Below the pieces are notes generated by a model, which made no database searches, was not told where the DNA came from, and worked only from the letters and a program-made list of their open reading frames with translations. DNA of 52,913 bases. It comes from an uncultured Erysipelotrichaceae bacterium. Lineage in GTDB: Bacteria > Bacillota_I > Bacilli_A > Erysipelotrichales > Erysipelotrichaceae. The stretch covers positions 1 to 52,913 of the forward strand of contig CAJKOS010000002.1 of assembly GCA_905201565.1 (NCBI GenBank), in the 5' to 3' direction. Shown in pieces: positions 35,750-44,253 of this stretch (the first letter of the stretch is position 1; every line of letters starts with the position of its first letter). Position numbers and translations under genes: made by a program.

Positions 35750-36239
35750 CCTGTTCACCTTCTTTCAACTCAGCCATCAGTCTTTTCTTCGCGCGCGATC
35801 TGATCTGCCTCACATTCCCTTTGGATATTTGATGCATACGACTGATTTCTTCATCATCCAGGTGCATGTATACACTCTCCAAAAGCACTTCCTTCATCAA
35901 TTTGGGAAGCCGCATAATCTCCTGCACCAGTTTCTGTTTCCTCTCTTCCCGAAACAATTTCTCCAGCATATCCTCATCCATAGCCGCAACATTGTTCAAT
36001 ACACTTCCATCATCGAGGATTTCCTTCTTATTCTTCCTTCTTTCATTAAAGAACATGTTGCGCATCACCCTGCACATCCATGCCCTGAAGTTTCCTTTCT
36101 GATAGGAAAGCAGTGCTTTGATGAAAGCTTCCTGCACAAGATCTTCTGCTTCATCTTTCTTCCCGGAAAGAAACAACGCATAGAGAAACAATTCCCTGTA
36201 CATTGCACGATACAGTTTTTCCAGTACTTCCTTCTCCAT
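35736..36239 (-). CDS. ECF-type RNA polymerase sigma factor
   Basis: 167 residues with region 2 (YRELFLYALFLSGKKDEAEDLVQEAFIKAL, seen as DEAEDLVQEAF) and region 4 (LPKLMKEVLLESVYMHLDDEEISRMHQISKGNVRQ, seen as HQISKGNVRQIRSRAKKRL). There is no sigma-3 domain. It is followed by an overlapping anti-sigma gene. An AGAGGGG site lies before the ATG. The pair likely regulates itself, but I could not see a clear ECF promoter. Confidence 0.92.
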   Translation of the reverse strand: MEKEVLEKLYRAMYRELFLYALFLSGKKDEAEDLVQEAFIKALLSYQKGNFRAWMCRVMRNMFFNERRKNKKEILDDGSVLNNVAAMDEDMLEKLFREERKQKLVQEIMRLPKLMKEVLLESVYMHLDDEEISRMHQISKGNVRQIRSRAKKRLMAELKEGEQDDNE

Positions 36240-36289
36240 GCACTACCCCTCTTCTACTATAGAAACACAATTCCTGCCTTTTTGTGACA

Positions 36290-36313
36290 AAAAAAGCCAG
36301 CACGAAGCTGACT
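36290..36313 (-). terminator. Terminator of the aldo-keto reductase/MBL/phosphatase unit
   Basis: Minus-strand AGTCAGC-TTCGT-GCTGGCT hairpin, one G-U pair, followed by a run of T, two bases after the phosphatase stop. Confidence 0.85.
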
Positions 36314-36314
36314 C

Positions 36315-36884
36315 TCATTTCTGTCGTATAACTTCCCTGAGATGGAATTTGTGATCCTCATAGTCATAGACAAAGATACAACAATTGCCAAATCCCTTCT
36401 TCAATTCTTCATCCGGATTCTGGATTGCCCTCAAGAAGTTGTAGCAGGCACCGGAATGGGAAACCGCAAGGACATTATGATGGTCTTCTTTTTCCATGAT
36501 TTCCGTCAATGTCTTTACCATTCTGTCACGGGTTGTATTGGAAGATTCTCCACCAAAGCGGAGGTAGAATGTCTCACATTCCTTTGGTGTTACATTGCGG
36601 TTGAGTCTTTCACTCTCCCCTTCGAGTTCTCCATAGAAGTTTTCTTTGAGACCTTTTGTGCGCACATATGGCATATCTGTCACAAGCTCAAGTGTATCGC
36701 AGCATCTCTCACTTGTAGAACTGTAGGCATGGTCAAAGGTAATACCATGGTCTTTGAAATACTGCCCGGCTTTCTTTGCCTGGGCAATACCATTTTCTGT
36801 TAGTGGTGAATCGCACCAGCCCTGAATTTTGTGCTGGACATTGAACATGGTTTCCCCATGCCGCATCAGGTAGAGTGTTTTCAT
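36315..36884 (-). CDS. Histidine phosphatase (phosphoglycerate mutase-like)
   Basis: 189 residues with the catalytic LMRHGETMFN near the N-terminus, a SSTSERCCDTLE block and the second His in AVSHSGACYNFLR. Family members are broad-specificity phosphatases or cofactor-dependent mutases; size and lack of mutase features suggest a phosphatase. Start overlaps the MBL gene stop by four bases. Last gene of a three-gene unit. Confidence 0.9.
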   Translation of the reverse strand: MKTLYLMRHGETMFNVQHKIQGWCDSPLTENGIAQAKKAGQYFKDHGITFDHAYSSTSERCCDTLELVTDMPYVRTKGLKENFYGELEGESERLNRNVTPKECETFYLRFGGESSNTTRDRMVKTLTEIMEKEDHHNVLAVSHSGACYNFLRAIQNPDEELKKGFGNCCIFVYDYEDHKFHLREVIRQK

Positions 36885-37690
36885 AGTGTATAAGCCTCCC
36901 CTGGCGCAAGGACTTTGATCCTGTCCGGATTAACCACCCTTGAAACAAGGTTTTCCGGATTGCCATTGAATGGTGTCATGTCAGGGGCATCGACACTGCC
37001 CCAGTGAATACAGATGAGATCACTATCCGGATAGGCATTCGCCAGCTTCACCGCACCTTCAAAGGTAATATGCCAGTCATTATCCGCAAAGTCGAAGAGA
37101 ATCACATCAGGACGTGGCATATGTAACTGCTCTTCCAGCAATTTGGAATCACCAGGCAGATAGATATTACCTTCCTTTGTCTTCAGGTAATAGCCACAAT
37201 AATCCTTTTCTTCCCAATAGCGGTACTGCCACTTTTTGGAACCATTCTGCCAGTTATGTTTAGCCGATGTCAGCTTTGCCTCAATTTCTCCATTTACAAC
37301 AAACACATCACCGATATCCTTCTTTGTACAGGCATAGCCTTCTTCCTTCATCACATCTGCCACATAATTTGGGGCATAGAATTGCTCTGTGACATCTTTG
37401 ATATGAGAACAAGTCGGACGTGAGTAGTGGTCATTATCAATATGGGTGATCAATACACCATCCAGGTGTTTCACCTCATGGCTTTCAATCGGTGTTGTAT
37501 AGAGCAATGGCATATCAAAACCTTCCAATACCGGATCGATCATGATATTCGTGTTGTGGCTGTGGATCATGATACCAGCTCCACCTAACCAGTAAATCTT
37601 TGTTTTTTCATCATCTGCGAAACAGGATTCATCCATATGGATGGCAGCAGGTGCTACAGCCTGTCCCTTTTCATTCTTTACAATGTTCAT
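36881..37690 (-). CDS. MBL-fold metal-dependent hydrolase (UlaG-like)
   Basis: 269 residues with the metallo-beta-lactamase fold. The metal motif appears as THIDNDHYSR (H-x-D-x-D-H; first His is replaced within the usual HxHxDH), and later ligands as SAKHNW, LPGDSK and CIHWG. This resembles UlaG-like hydrolases of the UPF0173 type. It lies between the aldo-keto reductase gene and the phosphatase in one operon. The substrate is unknown. Confidence 0.82.
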   Translation of the reverse strand: MNIVKNEKGQAVAPAAIHMDESCFADDEKTKIYWLGGAGIMIHSHNTNIMIDPVLEGFDMPLLYTTPIESHEVKHLDGVLITHIDNDHYSRPTCSHIKDVTEQFYAPNYVADVMKEEGYACTKKDIGDVFVVNGEIEAKLTSAKHNWQNGSKKWQYRYWEEKDYCGYYLKTKEGNIYLPGDSKLLEEQLHMPRPDVILFDFADNDWHITFEGAVKLANAYPDSDLICIHWGSVDAPDMTPFNGNPENLVSRVVNPDRIKVLAPGEAYTL

Positions 37691-37699
37691 ATACTCTCC

Positions 37700-38686
37700 T
37701 CAATGATTATCCTTCATCACACCAACCAGTGCGTGTGGTACATACAATTCTTCCAGATAGTGCATTTCTTCTTCTGTCAGTTTCAATTCTGCAGCTTTGA
37801 CTGCACCCTCTACATGATGTGGTTTTGTCATACCAACAACCGGAGAAGTTGTCTTGGCAAGAAGCCAGGCAAGAGAAACCTCGGTCATGGATACATTGTG
37901 CTTTGCGGCAATTTCCTCAACCCTTTGAATAATTTTGAGGTCCTCATCTGCTGTACCATCATACTTGCCTTTGGCATAGGCATCTTTTTCAAGTCTTGTG
38001 CTTGTTTCCCCAGGATGTCTGGACAACCTGCCTGCTGCTAATGCACTATAAGGTGTCAATGCGATGTTTTCTTCCTTGCAGAAAGGAACCATTTCCCTCT
38101 CCTCTTCCCGGAAGATGAGATTGTAATGACCCTGAATGGACACAAACTTCGCAAAACCATATTTCTCAGCAAGGGCATTTGCCTTGCACAACTGCCATGC
38201 ATAGCAGTTGGAAATACCGATGTATCGTGCCTTGCCAGCCTTGACTACATCATGCAATCCTTCCATCACATCATAGAGGTCAGAATGATAATCCCACATG
38301 TGATAGATATAGAGGTCGACATAGTCCATGCCCAGGTGTGCAAGACTTGCGTCAATGCTGTTGGCAATGTGTTTCTGCATGGTTACACCATTTTCGATTT
38401 CTTCTTTTGTGCGGGGAAGGAACTTTGTTGCGATGACAACCTTGTCCCTTTCAGCATAGTCTCGGATTGCCCTGCCAAGATATTGTTCGCTTGTACCTCC
38501 CTGATAGGCAATTGCCGTATCGAAGAAATTGATACCTGCTTCAAGTCCCTGCAAAATGATTTTCCGGGAAGCTTCTTCATCCAATGTCCAGCTGTGCTGA
38601 CCGTTCAAAGGATCACCAAATCCCATACAACCCATACATACTGGTGAAACATAAAGATCTGCGTTACCGAGTTTTCTGTATTCCAT
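37700..38686 (-). CDS. Aldo/keto reductase
   Basis: 328 residues of the AKR family, a NADPH-dependent TIM barrel. The N-terminus is MEYRKLGNADLYVSPVCMGC, the catalytic Tyr is in FDTAIAYQGGTSE and the Lys in KVVIATKF; the YLGRAI and IGISNC blocks are also present. The start at 38686 has a GGAGGG site; an earlier frame crosses the promoter and is rejected. It is the first gene of a unit with the MBL and phosphatase genes. The promoter carries two perfect palindromes, so expression is likely induced by a ligand of an unseen repressor. Confidence 0.92.
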   Translation of the reverse strand: MEYRKLGNADLYVSPVCMGCMGFGDPLNGQHSWTLDEEASRKIILQGLEAGINFFDTAIAYQGGTSEQYLGRAIRDYAERDKVVIATKFLPRTKEEIENGVTMQKHIANSIDASLAHLGMDYVDLYIYHMWDYHSDLYDVMEGLHDVVKAGKARYIGISNCYAWQLCKANALAEKYGFAKFVSIQGHYNLIFREEEREMVPFCKEENIALTPYSALAAGRLSRHPGETSTRLEKDAYAKGKYDGTADEDLKIIQRVEEIAAKHNVSMTEVSLAWLLAKTTSPVVGMTKPHHVEGAVKAAELKLTEEEMHYLEELYVPHALVGVMKDNH

Positions 38687-38697
38687 ACACCCTCCAT

Positions 38698-38712
38698 CTG
38701 ACACTGTGTCAG
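38698..38712. promoter_or_regulatory. Operator 1 of the aldo/keto reductase promoter
   Basis: CTGACACTGTGTCAG, a perfect 7+1+7 palindrome located between the predicted transcription start and the ribosome site. Confidence 0.7.
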
Positions 38713-38725
38713 TTGTCACACCTAT

Positions 38726-38754
38726 GTTATAACTGTTTTCTGACACGGTGTCAA
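38726..38754 (-). promoter_or_regulatory. Consensus promoter of the aldo/keto reductase unit
   Basis: Minus-strand TTGACA, 17 bases, TATAAC. The -35 lies inside operator 2. Confidence 0.75.
38741..38753. promoter_or_regulatory. Operator 2 of the aldo/keto reductase promoter
   Basis: TGACACGGTGTCA, a perfect 6+1+6 palindrome with the same TGACAC half-site as operator 1, overlapping the -35. Its centre is 42 bases from the centre of operator 1, four helical turns. Confidence 0.72.
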
Positions 38755-38796
38755 CCATATCTTTTCAAACACTAAAAAATGACCGCACAACGGCGA

Positions 38797-38958
38797 TCAT
38801 TCCGGCATATTACATCGGATTTCAAACACCGGATCAGCATAGTGAAACCTCTTGAGAAATAGCTCCACCTCTACCACAACCTTGTCATACGGCTGTGCAA
38901 ACAATCCAGGAAAATACTCTTCTGCTTTATCTAAAACCCCAGCAGAATACTCCCACCT
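38797..38958 (-). pseudogene. Possible gene remnant, about 54 codons, no start
   Basis: In the roughly 300-base gap between the aldo-keto reductase promoter and the MFS gene, one minus-strand frame reads like protein (blocks LDKAEEYFPGLFA, YDKVVVEVELFLKRF, DPVFEIRCN) and ends in TGA at 38797-38799. It lacks a start codon and a ribosome site and is bounded upstream by TAG and a CCACCT-CTAC-AGGTGG stem-loop (38953-38968). I do not recognise the family. It may be the 3' end of a lost gene. Nothing else is seen in the gap apart from the terminator at 39032. Confidence 0.3.
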
Positions 38959-39031
38959 CTACAGGTGGTGAGATGAATGCTGGAATATGCTTATATTTTC
39001 TTCTTGCCAGCACTAAATTTGAATAACAGCG

Positions 39032-39058
39032 AAACAGACAGGAGAACCCTGTCTGTTT
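39032..39058. terminator. Terminator downstream of the MFS gene
   Basis: AAACAGACAGG and CCTGTCTGTTT form an 11-bp perfect stem with a 5-base loop, 15 bases after the MFS stop. Confidence 0.85.
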
Positions 39059-39072
39059 TCAACTATAATTGC

Positions 39073-40311
39073 TTATCTCACACTCTTTGCGGCATATCTG
39101 CCATACAGCACCTTCACAGTCACAAACACCAGCAATTGCATCACAAGGCACAAGGCAAATACTGGCAGATACGAACCACTGATATCGAACAATGTTCCCA
39201 TCAAAGCAACCGCAATTGCATAGACAGTCGAACAGATAAAGGAAATCACCGGATAAATCCTGTTGTAATCTCCCAAACCGAAGATGTCACTAGTAATCAA
39301 AGATAAAGCAATGGCACTGTTTGGCATCGTACATCCATATAATGCTGCACCTGCCACAAGGGCGGCAGGAAGCGGAAGGAATGCCATCAGGGCAATACCC
39401 GTTGTGGAAAGGGTTGCCATCAGAAGAGAGGACTTCATTGTTCCAACCCTGTCGGACAACATACCAAATGACAGCTTGGCAATAACATTTGCGCCATTGA
39501 CAACAGCCACCATCATGGCACCAAGGGCAGCCGCATTCCCACTGAACACCGCATAGTTAGGTAAATGCTGCAACAAGCAGGAATTGATCGCTGCAGCAGA
39601 TGTGTAGATGATAAAGATCACAAGTGCCATCGCTGGCAAACCATGGTCTTTTCTTTCCAATACCATCTTTTCAGGATTGCTTTCCTTCAAAGCTTCATAT
39701 TCTTCATAGCCATATGGCTTTGTGCCACACTTGAAGGGATCAAGGGTAAATGGCAGAACCAGGGAAGGCAGCGTGAAGGCAAGAATGACAATCGCTACCA
39801 CAATATAACCCTCTCTCCAGCCATCTGCCTGGATGACAGATGTGAAGAAGTTGGACAAAAGCACACCTGGAATACCAGAGAAACACATTGCCAGGGAAAC
39901 AAAGAATCCATGGCGGGCATAAAACCACCGGTTGATGACAATGGTCGAAGTCACAAATCCGGCAAGACCTGCCCCAACACCGCGGATGACATTCCAAAGA
40001 TAAATCATCCATAGATTATCCGACACTGCAAGCAGCCATGTACCACCAGCCATCATGAGAATGGATGCCGCAATCATCGGTTTCAACATCATCTCATTTT
40101 TGATAATCGATGCCACAAATAGACCAGCCGCAGCACTGGTGATAGACAAAATTGTCAATGTCAATGACACAGCACCCTGCCCAATACCAAGATCGTCAGA
40201 AATGGATGTGTAGAACAAACCTGCCGTATTGGTACAGATACCAACACTGGCACCGCATAATCCACACATTGCGATGATGACAAATAAATGTCTGATCGTA
40301 AAGCGTTTCAT
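39073..40311 (-). CDS. MFS transporter, OFA-like
   Basis: 412 residues with twelve hydrophobic segments. The first helices (MCGLCGASVGICTNTAGLF) and the loop motif FGMLSDRVGTMKSSL in the second half mark the major facilitator superfamily; general shape resembles the oxalate/formate antiporter group of organic-anion carriers. Single-gene unit with its own terminator. It is divergent from hemC with about 130 bases between. Substrate unknown. Confidence 0.85.
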   Translation of the reverse strand: MKRFTIRHLFVIIAMCGLCGASVGICTNTAGLFYTSISDDLGIGQGAVSLTLTILSITSAAAGLFVASIIKNEMMLKPMIAASILMMAGGTWLLAVSDNLWMIYLWNVIRGVGAGLAGFVTSTIVINRWFYARHGFFVSLAMCFSGIPGVLLSNFFTSVIQADGWREGYIVVAIVILAFTLPSLVLPFTLDPFKCGTKPYGYEEYEALKESNPEKMVLERKDHGLPAMALVIFIIYTSAAAINSCLLQHLPNYAVFSGNAAALGAMMVAVVNGANVIAKLSFGMLSDRVGTMKSSLLMATLSTTGIALMAFLPLPAALVAGAALYGCTMPNSAIALSLITSDIFGLGDYNRIYPVISFICSTVYAIAVALMGTLFDISGSYLPVFALCLVMQLLVFVTVKVLYGRYAAKSVR

Positions 40312-40430
40312 GCCTATCCCCTTTCAAATGATAAAATCATTGATAAATACTGCATTTATCATACCATACCATGCTATTGGAGTCGGGTTCATCAGACAAA
40401 ATCATGACAAATTTCCCTTTTTGTTTACGG

Positions 40431-40436
40431 TATAAT
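40431..40436 (+). promoter_or_regulatory. -10 box directly before hemC
   Basis: Perfect TATAAT ending seven bases before the hemC ATG, with only a poor -35 (TGACAA at 20 bases). Transcription would begin at or next to the ATG, and no Shine-Dalgarno is seen between the two. Confidence 0.5.
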
Positions 40437-40443
40437 GTAAATT

Positions 40444-41328
40444 ATGAAAATGATTGTCGCTACACGGGGTTCCACACTCGCCCTCACCCAGACAGAAACA
40501 GCCTGTCACTGGATCCAAAACCATATACCTGAAATGGAATGTTCTTTTTCCATCATCCATACAAAAGGAGACAAAGACCGCATCACACCACTGCACAAGA
40601 TGTCATCCAACGGTGTCTTCATCAAAGAAGTAGAACAGGCACTATTATCCAAACAGGCAGACATTGCCATCCACTCTGCCAAAGACCTGCCATCACATCT
40701 TGCGGATGGTTTAACATTATTACCCGTCACCATCCATGAAGACGCAAGGGATGTATTGCTCACAAAAGACCATTGTTCTTTCCATAATCTCAAAGAAAAT
40801 GCGATCATTGCCACTTCAAGCATCCGCCGTATGGCATGCCTTCATGCCAATAGACCAGATATCCGCTTTGTAAACATCCGTGGCAACATTGATACAAGGC
40901 TCAAAACATTTATGGAAAGTGACTATGATGGCATGATATTAGCAACGGCAGGTCTTAAGCGCCTTGGAAAAGCAGAAGTCATCGATGAATATCTTTCCCC
41001 CTCTTTATGCATACCAGCATGTGGACAGGGATCACTTGCCATCGAAATACGCACAGAAGACAAAGAGAAATTTGCTGCAGTCTTTTCCTTAGAAGAAACA
41101 TTTGAAGACAAGCGGTTACGCCTTGCAAGAGAGTTCCTTGTACTATCAAAGGCTGACTGCCACAGTCCGACCGGCTTCTATCTGGAAAAAGAAGACAATA
41201 AAATTCATGTTCATGCAATGCATGGAAAAGACACAGACCATTGTGCATTTTCACACTTCACCATAGAAGAAAACAAGCTTGAACAATCACCTGCTATGGC
41301 ATGGGACAAATTGAGAGGTATGCGATGA
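40444..41328 (+). CDS. hemC: Hydroxymethylbilane synthase (porphobilinogen deaminase)
   Basis: 294 residues. It polymerises four porphobilinogen units to hydroxymethylbilane. MIVATRGSTLALTQT is the N-terminal block, SAKDLPSHL holds the catalytic Asp region, TSSIRRMACL and IRGNIDTRL bind the substrate chain, and the cofactor-bearing Cys is in SKADCHSPTG. Slightly shorter than typical (about 310). First gene of a four-gene siroheme unit; its stop overlaps the next start (ATGA). The start may be leaderless, as the -10 lies seven bases upstream. Porphobilinogen-forming genes are not in the window. Confidence 0.95.
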   Translation: MKMIVATRGSTLALTQTETACHWIQNHIPEMECSFSIIHTKGDKDRITPLHKMSSNGVFIKEVEQALLSKQADIAIHSAKDLPSHLADGLTLLPVTIHEDARDVLLTKDHCSFHNLKENAIIATSSIRRMACLHANRPDIRFVNIRGNIDTRLKTFMESDYDGMILATAGLKRLGKAEVIDEYLSPSLCIPACGQGSLAIEIRTEDKEKFAAVFSLEETFEDKRLRLAREFLVLSKADCHSPTGFYLEKEDNKIHVHAMHGKDTDHCAFSHFTIEENKLEQSPAMAWDKLRGMR

Positions 41329-42719
41329 TCTATTTTACAGGCGGTGGATGTTACCATCCGGACATGTTGACAATTGGTGCCATGAAGCTGTTACAACAGG
41401 CAGATTGTGTACTATATGACAACCTTATAAACAAGGAATTTTTACAATACACAAAACGAAACTGTGAATGTATCTCTGTAGGCAAAAGCGGTCATGGCAC
41501 TTCCACAAAACAGGAAGACATCATGGAACTGCTCATCGAGAAAAGCAGACAGTACAAACTAGTCGTGCGCCTTAAAGGTGGAGACCCATACCTCTATGGA
41601 AGAGGCAGTGAAGAAATGGCATACTGCCTGGAAAGAGGCATTGCCTGCCAATATGTACCAGGCATTTCCAGTGCCATCGGCGGACTTGGCTTTGCCGGCA
41701 TTCCGGTTACAGAAAGAGGCACTTCCTCTGGTTTTCATGTTCATACCATGCACTACCAGGATGGCAAGGACCACCTGGATTACAAGACAATAGCCAAAAC
41801 AAAGGAAACGCAGATCTTCTTCATGGGCAGCACAAAAGTACTGCAGCTTGTCAACCAATGTCTTGAACATGGGATGGACAAAGAGACACCCATCACCCTG
41901 GCAACCCACCTTTCTATGCCAAAGCAGAAAGTACTTGTCTCAACCCTTCAAGAAATACAACACGAAGACATCTCTTCTTTTACAAGTCCCCTTTTAATCG
42001 TACTTGGCAAAACTGCAAGTCATCATAAACAACTCGATAACACCACAAGACTTCCTCACTATGGAAAGAAGATCCTTCTCACCTCTATTGATGAAAAGCA
42101 CTGGAATACAGATTTATTAACCCTCACAGAAGGCATTTTTGTCTATGAAAGACAGGTTGGTGAAATCATCTTTCATCCCGAGAATTTCATCAGCCCGGAC
42201 ACCTATGATGAACTGTTATTTGTCAGCCGTCATAGTGTAGAAGCCTATATCCATGCATTACTGCAGCACAATAGCGATATGCGCTGTCTCTATGGTAAAA
42301 CCATCTCCTGCATCGGCTATAAAACAGCAGAAGCTTTACGGAACAAAGGTATTCTTGTCGACCACATTTATGCTAACCGCAAAGAATTCTTCTCTACACC
42401 TACAAAGGACAACACCCTCTGGATTGGAAAGAACAACACAACATTACCAGTACCCATGGACATTTCGGGTTGTTATGACATCGAACCTGTATCATTCACC
42501 CTGGATGAACCATATGATGCAGCTGCCGCAACATGTCCATTCTCTGTTCATCAGTTGAAACAACATGGACTTTCCTTGTCAACACCGCTGTTCACATTTG
42601 AAAACCGCACATATGAAGCAGCACAACAGGCATGTTTTACCAACATCCATACATCATGCAACAGTAAAGAAGCCATCATCCAGGAAATGCTTCGCTTCTT
42701 TGGAGAAAAGACGAAATGA
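41325..42719 (+). CDS. cobA-hemD: Fused uroporphyrinogen-III methyltransferase / uroporphyrinogen-III synthase
   Basis: 464 residues. Residues 1 to about 235 are a SUMT (CobA): LYDNLI, the VRLKGGDPYLYGRGSEE SAM-binding block and VPGISSAIGG are intact. The usual glycine-rich V-G-A-G-P-G-D opening is replaced by FTGGGCYHPDMLT. The C-terminal half (about 245-464) is a diverged HemD (ILLTSIDEKHW, LFVSRHSVEAYI, CIGYKTAEALRNKG). The enzyme cyclises hydroxymethylbilane to uroporphyrinogen III and methylates it to precorrin-2. It overlaps hemC by 4 bases and the next gene by 4 bases. Confidence 0.92.
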   Translation: MIYFTGGGCYHPDMLTIGAMKLLQQADCVLYDNLINKEFLQYTKRNCECISVGKSGHGTSTKQEDIMELLIEKSRQYKLVVRLKGGDPYLYGRGSEEMAYCLERGIACQYVPGISSAIGGLGFAGIPVTERGTSSGFHVHTMHYQDGKDHLDYKTIAKTKETQIFFMGSTKVLQLVNQCLEHGMDKETPITLATHLSMPKQKVLVSTLQEIQHEDISSFTSPLLIVLGKTASHHKQLDNTTRLPHYGKKILLTSIDEKHWNTDLLTLTEGIFVYERQVGEIIFHPENFISPDTYDELLFVSRHSVEAYIHALLQHNSDMRCLYGKTISCIGYKTAEALRNKGILVDHIYANRKEFFSTPTKDNTLWIGKNNTTLPVPMDISGCYDIEPVSFTLDEPYDAAAATCPFSVHQLKQHGLSLSTPLFTFENRTYEAAQQACFTNIHTSCNSKEAIIQEMLRFFGEKTK

Positions 42720-43738
42720 AAGTCACACTCGATATTGAATTTGAAGATGCCATCGTATTGATCCTTGGGGCAGGTCTTACCGCTTTACGGAAAGCAAGGC
42801 AATATGCCCTTGCCGGAGCTACTGTGTATATACACAGCCTTGCCTATGATGCTGGTTTTGATGCATTGGATGTACACCGCATCACAAGAAAGGAAATGGA
42901 AGACCTGTTGCCAAAGGCAAGACTTGCCATCGCCTGTACAAACGATGAAGCAGTTAACCGCACCTTTATTTACAAAGCAAACCAGTATGGTGTACTCACC
43001 ATGTGTGTTCAAAAAGACTGTGGACAAAATGCACATCCGATGAAGGAGATGCGCAATGATCATTTCACCATTGCCGTAAATACAAATGGTTCCTTTCCTC
43101 TTGCTAACATCGTTTTACTAGAAGAAATGGAAAACCGCATTCATCTGATGACAGATATCCGCGACAAGCTCATTGACAAATCCCTTTCCAAACTGCTTTC
43201 TTCCGCCAGCAGTGAACTATTGCTGTTTATGCGCAATGCCTCCATCACAAAGAAAGCCATTCTCTATGTCCTCCATGGCAGCCATGGCGCAATTGCCATC
43301 GATGAAGCAATGCACCTATGCCGTGTCACAGAAGAAAGATTTCCTGACCGTGCAGCAGGGTTTGTGTTCATCGGTCGAAAGCACATCACAATGTCCCTCA
43401 CTTCCTTGTTAACAATTATCAACGATATGCTTGTGCACTGTGTTTGTGTACCCCTCTTCTTTGAAGAAGGAAGCTACAAAAAAGAAGCAGAACACATCAT
43501 CCATTCCCACAGCTTTCCCCTCATCGCTATTCAATTAAACCCATCTTTCATCCTGCAGGAAGGAGAATCCCTCTTCACCCATACAAAGCCAAAGCATGAT
43601 GAACATGCCATTCTTGTCAGTATGCTCTATTCCCACTATCTCAGATACCAGAACAAAGATGTCATCTACCGCATCTATTTAGAAGATAACAAAGCAATAG
43701 ACGATATCCTCAATCATCTGAAAGAGGTACTCTTGTGA
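42716..43738 (+). CDS. Fused precorrin-2 dehydrogenase / CbiX-like ferrochelatase (siroheme synthase)
   Basis: 340 residues. Residues 1-165 resemble SirC/Met8: NAD loop LILGAGLTALRKARQY, ACTNDEAVNR, and NDHFTIAVNTNGSFPLAN. Residues from about 180 look like a CbiX/SirB-type chelatase: ILYVLHGSHG (metal-binding His of the usual HGSR) and a further RAAGFVFIGRK. The two halves together turn precorrin-2 into sirohydrochlorin and then siroheme. The fusion completes the pathway with hemC and cobA-hemD. The chelatase half is diverged, so activity and metal are inferred. Confidence 0.82.
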   Translation: MKVTLDIEFEDAIVLILGAGLTALRKARQYALAGATVYIHSLAYDAGFDALDVHRITRKEMEDLLPKARLAIACTNDEAVNRTFIYKANQYGVLTMCVQKDCGQNAHPMKEMRNDHFTIAVNTNGSFPLANIVLLEEMENRIHLMTDIRDKLIDKSLSKLLSSASSELLLFMRNASITKKAILYVLHGSHGAIAIDEAMHLCRVTEERFPDRAAGFVFIGRKHITMSLTSLLTIINDMLVHCVCVPLFFEEGSYKKEAEHIIHSHSFPLIAIQLNPSFILQEGESLFTHTKPKHDEHAILVSMLYSHYLRYQNKDVIYRIYLEDNKAIDDILNHLKEVLL

Positions 43739-44253
43739 AAACCACGAGAGACATTGCCCGCATAGCCATCTTCCTATGCCTGATGATCATCAGTGCCTAT
43801 ATACAAATTACCCTGCCAACACCTTTTTTCGTCATGCACATCACAATGCAATTATTTATCAGCCTGCTTGCCGGCATGTTATTGCCCATACGACAAAGCA
43901 TCACCGTTATGGCACTCTATCTGCTTCTTGGCCTATTGGGATTTCCCGTCTTTGCGACAGGTGGTGGTCTTTCCTACATCCTGAAACCGACATTTGGCTT
44001 TCTGATCGGTTTTCTTTTCTGTTCCCCCATCTGCAGCATTGCAAAAGAAAAAGCAGGTCCATGGGTTGGACTTGCTTTGTACTACCTTTGTGGAAATCTC
44101 TATTACATCTTTGCGACAAGGGTGTTGTTACACACCCCTGTTCCATTGTTAATAGGATTTATCAACTGCTTTGTTGTTTCTATTATTCCGGATGTATTGA
44201 TTACCATCCTTGCCATCTATTGTGCAAAGCGGTTAGCACCGATTATGCATTAG
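43735..44253 (+). CDS. bioY: Biotin transporter S component
   Basis: 172 residues with six hydrophobic segments. The family pattern is clear: LPTPFFVMHITMQLFISLLAG, MALYLLLGLLGFPVFATGGG and PTFGFLIGFL. BioY binds biotin in the membrane and couples to the EcfAA'T module, which is not in the window. The GTG start overlaps the siroheme synthase stop by 4 bases (GTGA), so it is translated with the siroheme genes. Its stop overlaps that of the convergent reductase gene (TTAG). Confidence 0.92.
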   Translation: MKTTRDIARIAIFLCLMIISAYIQITLPTPFFVMHITMQLFISLLAGMLLPIRQSITVMALYLLLGLLGFPVFATGGGLSYILKPTFGFLIGFLFCSPICSIAKEKAGPWVGLALYYLCGNLYYIFATRVLLHTPVPLLIGFINCFVVSIIPDVLITILAIYCAKRLAPIMH

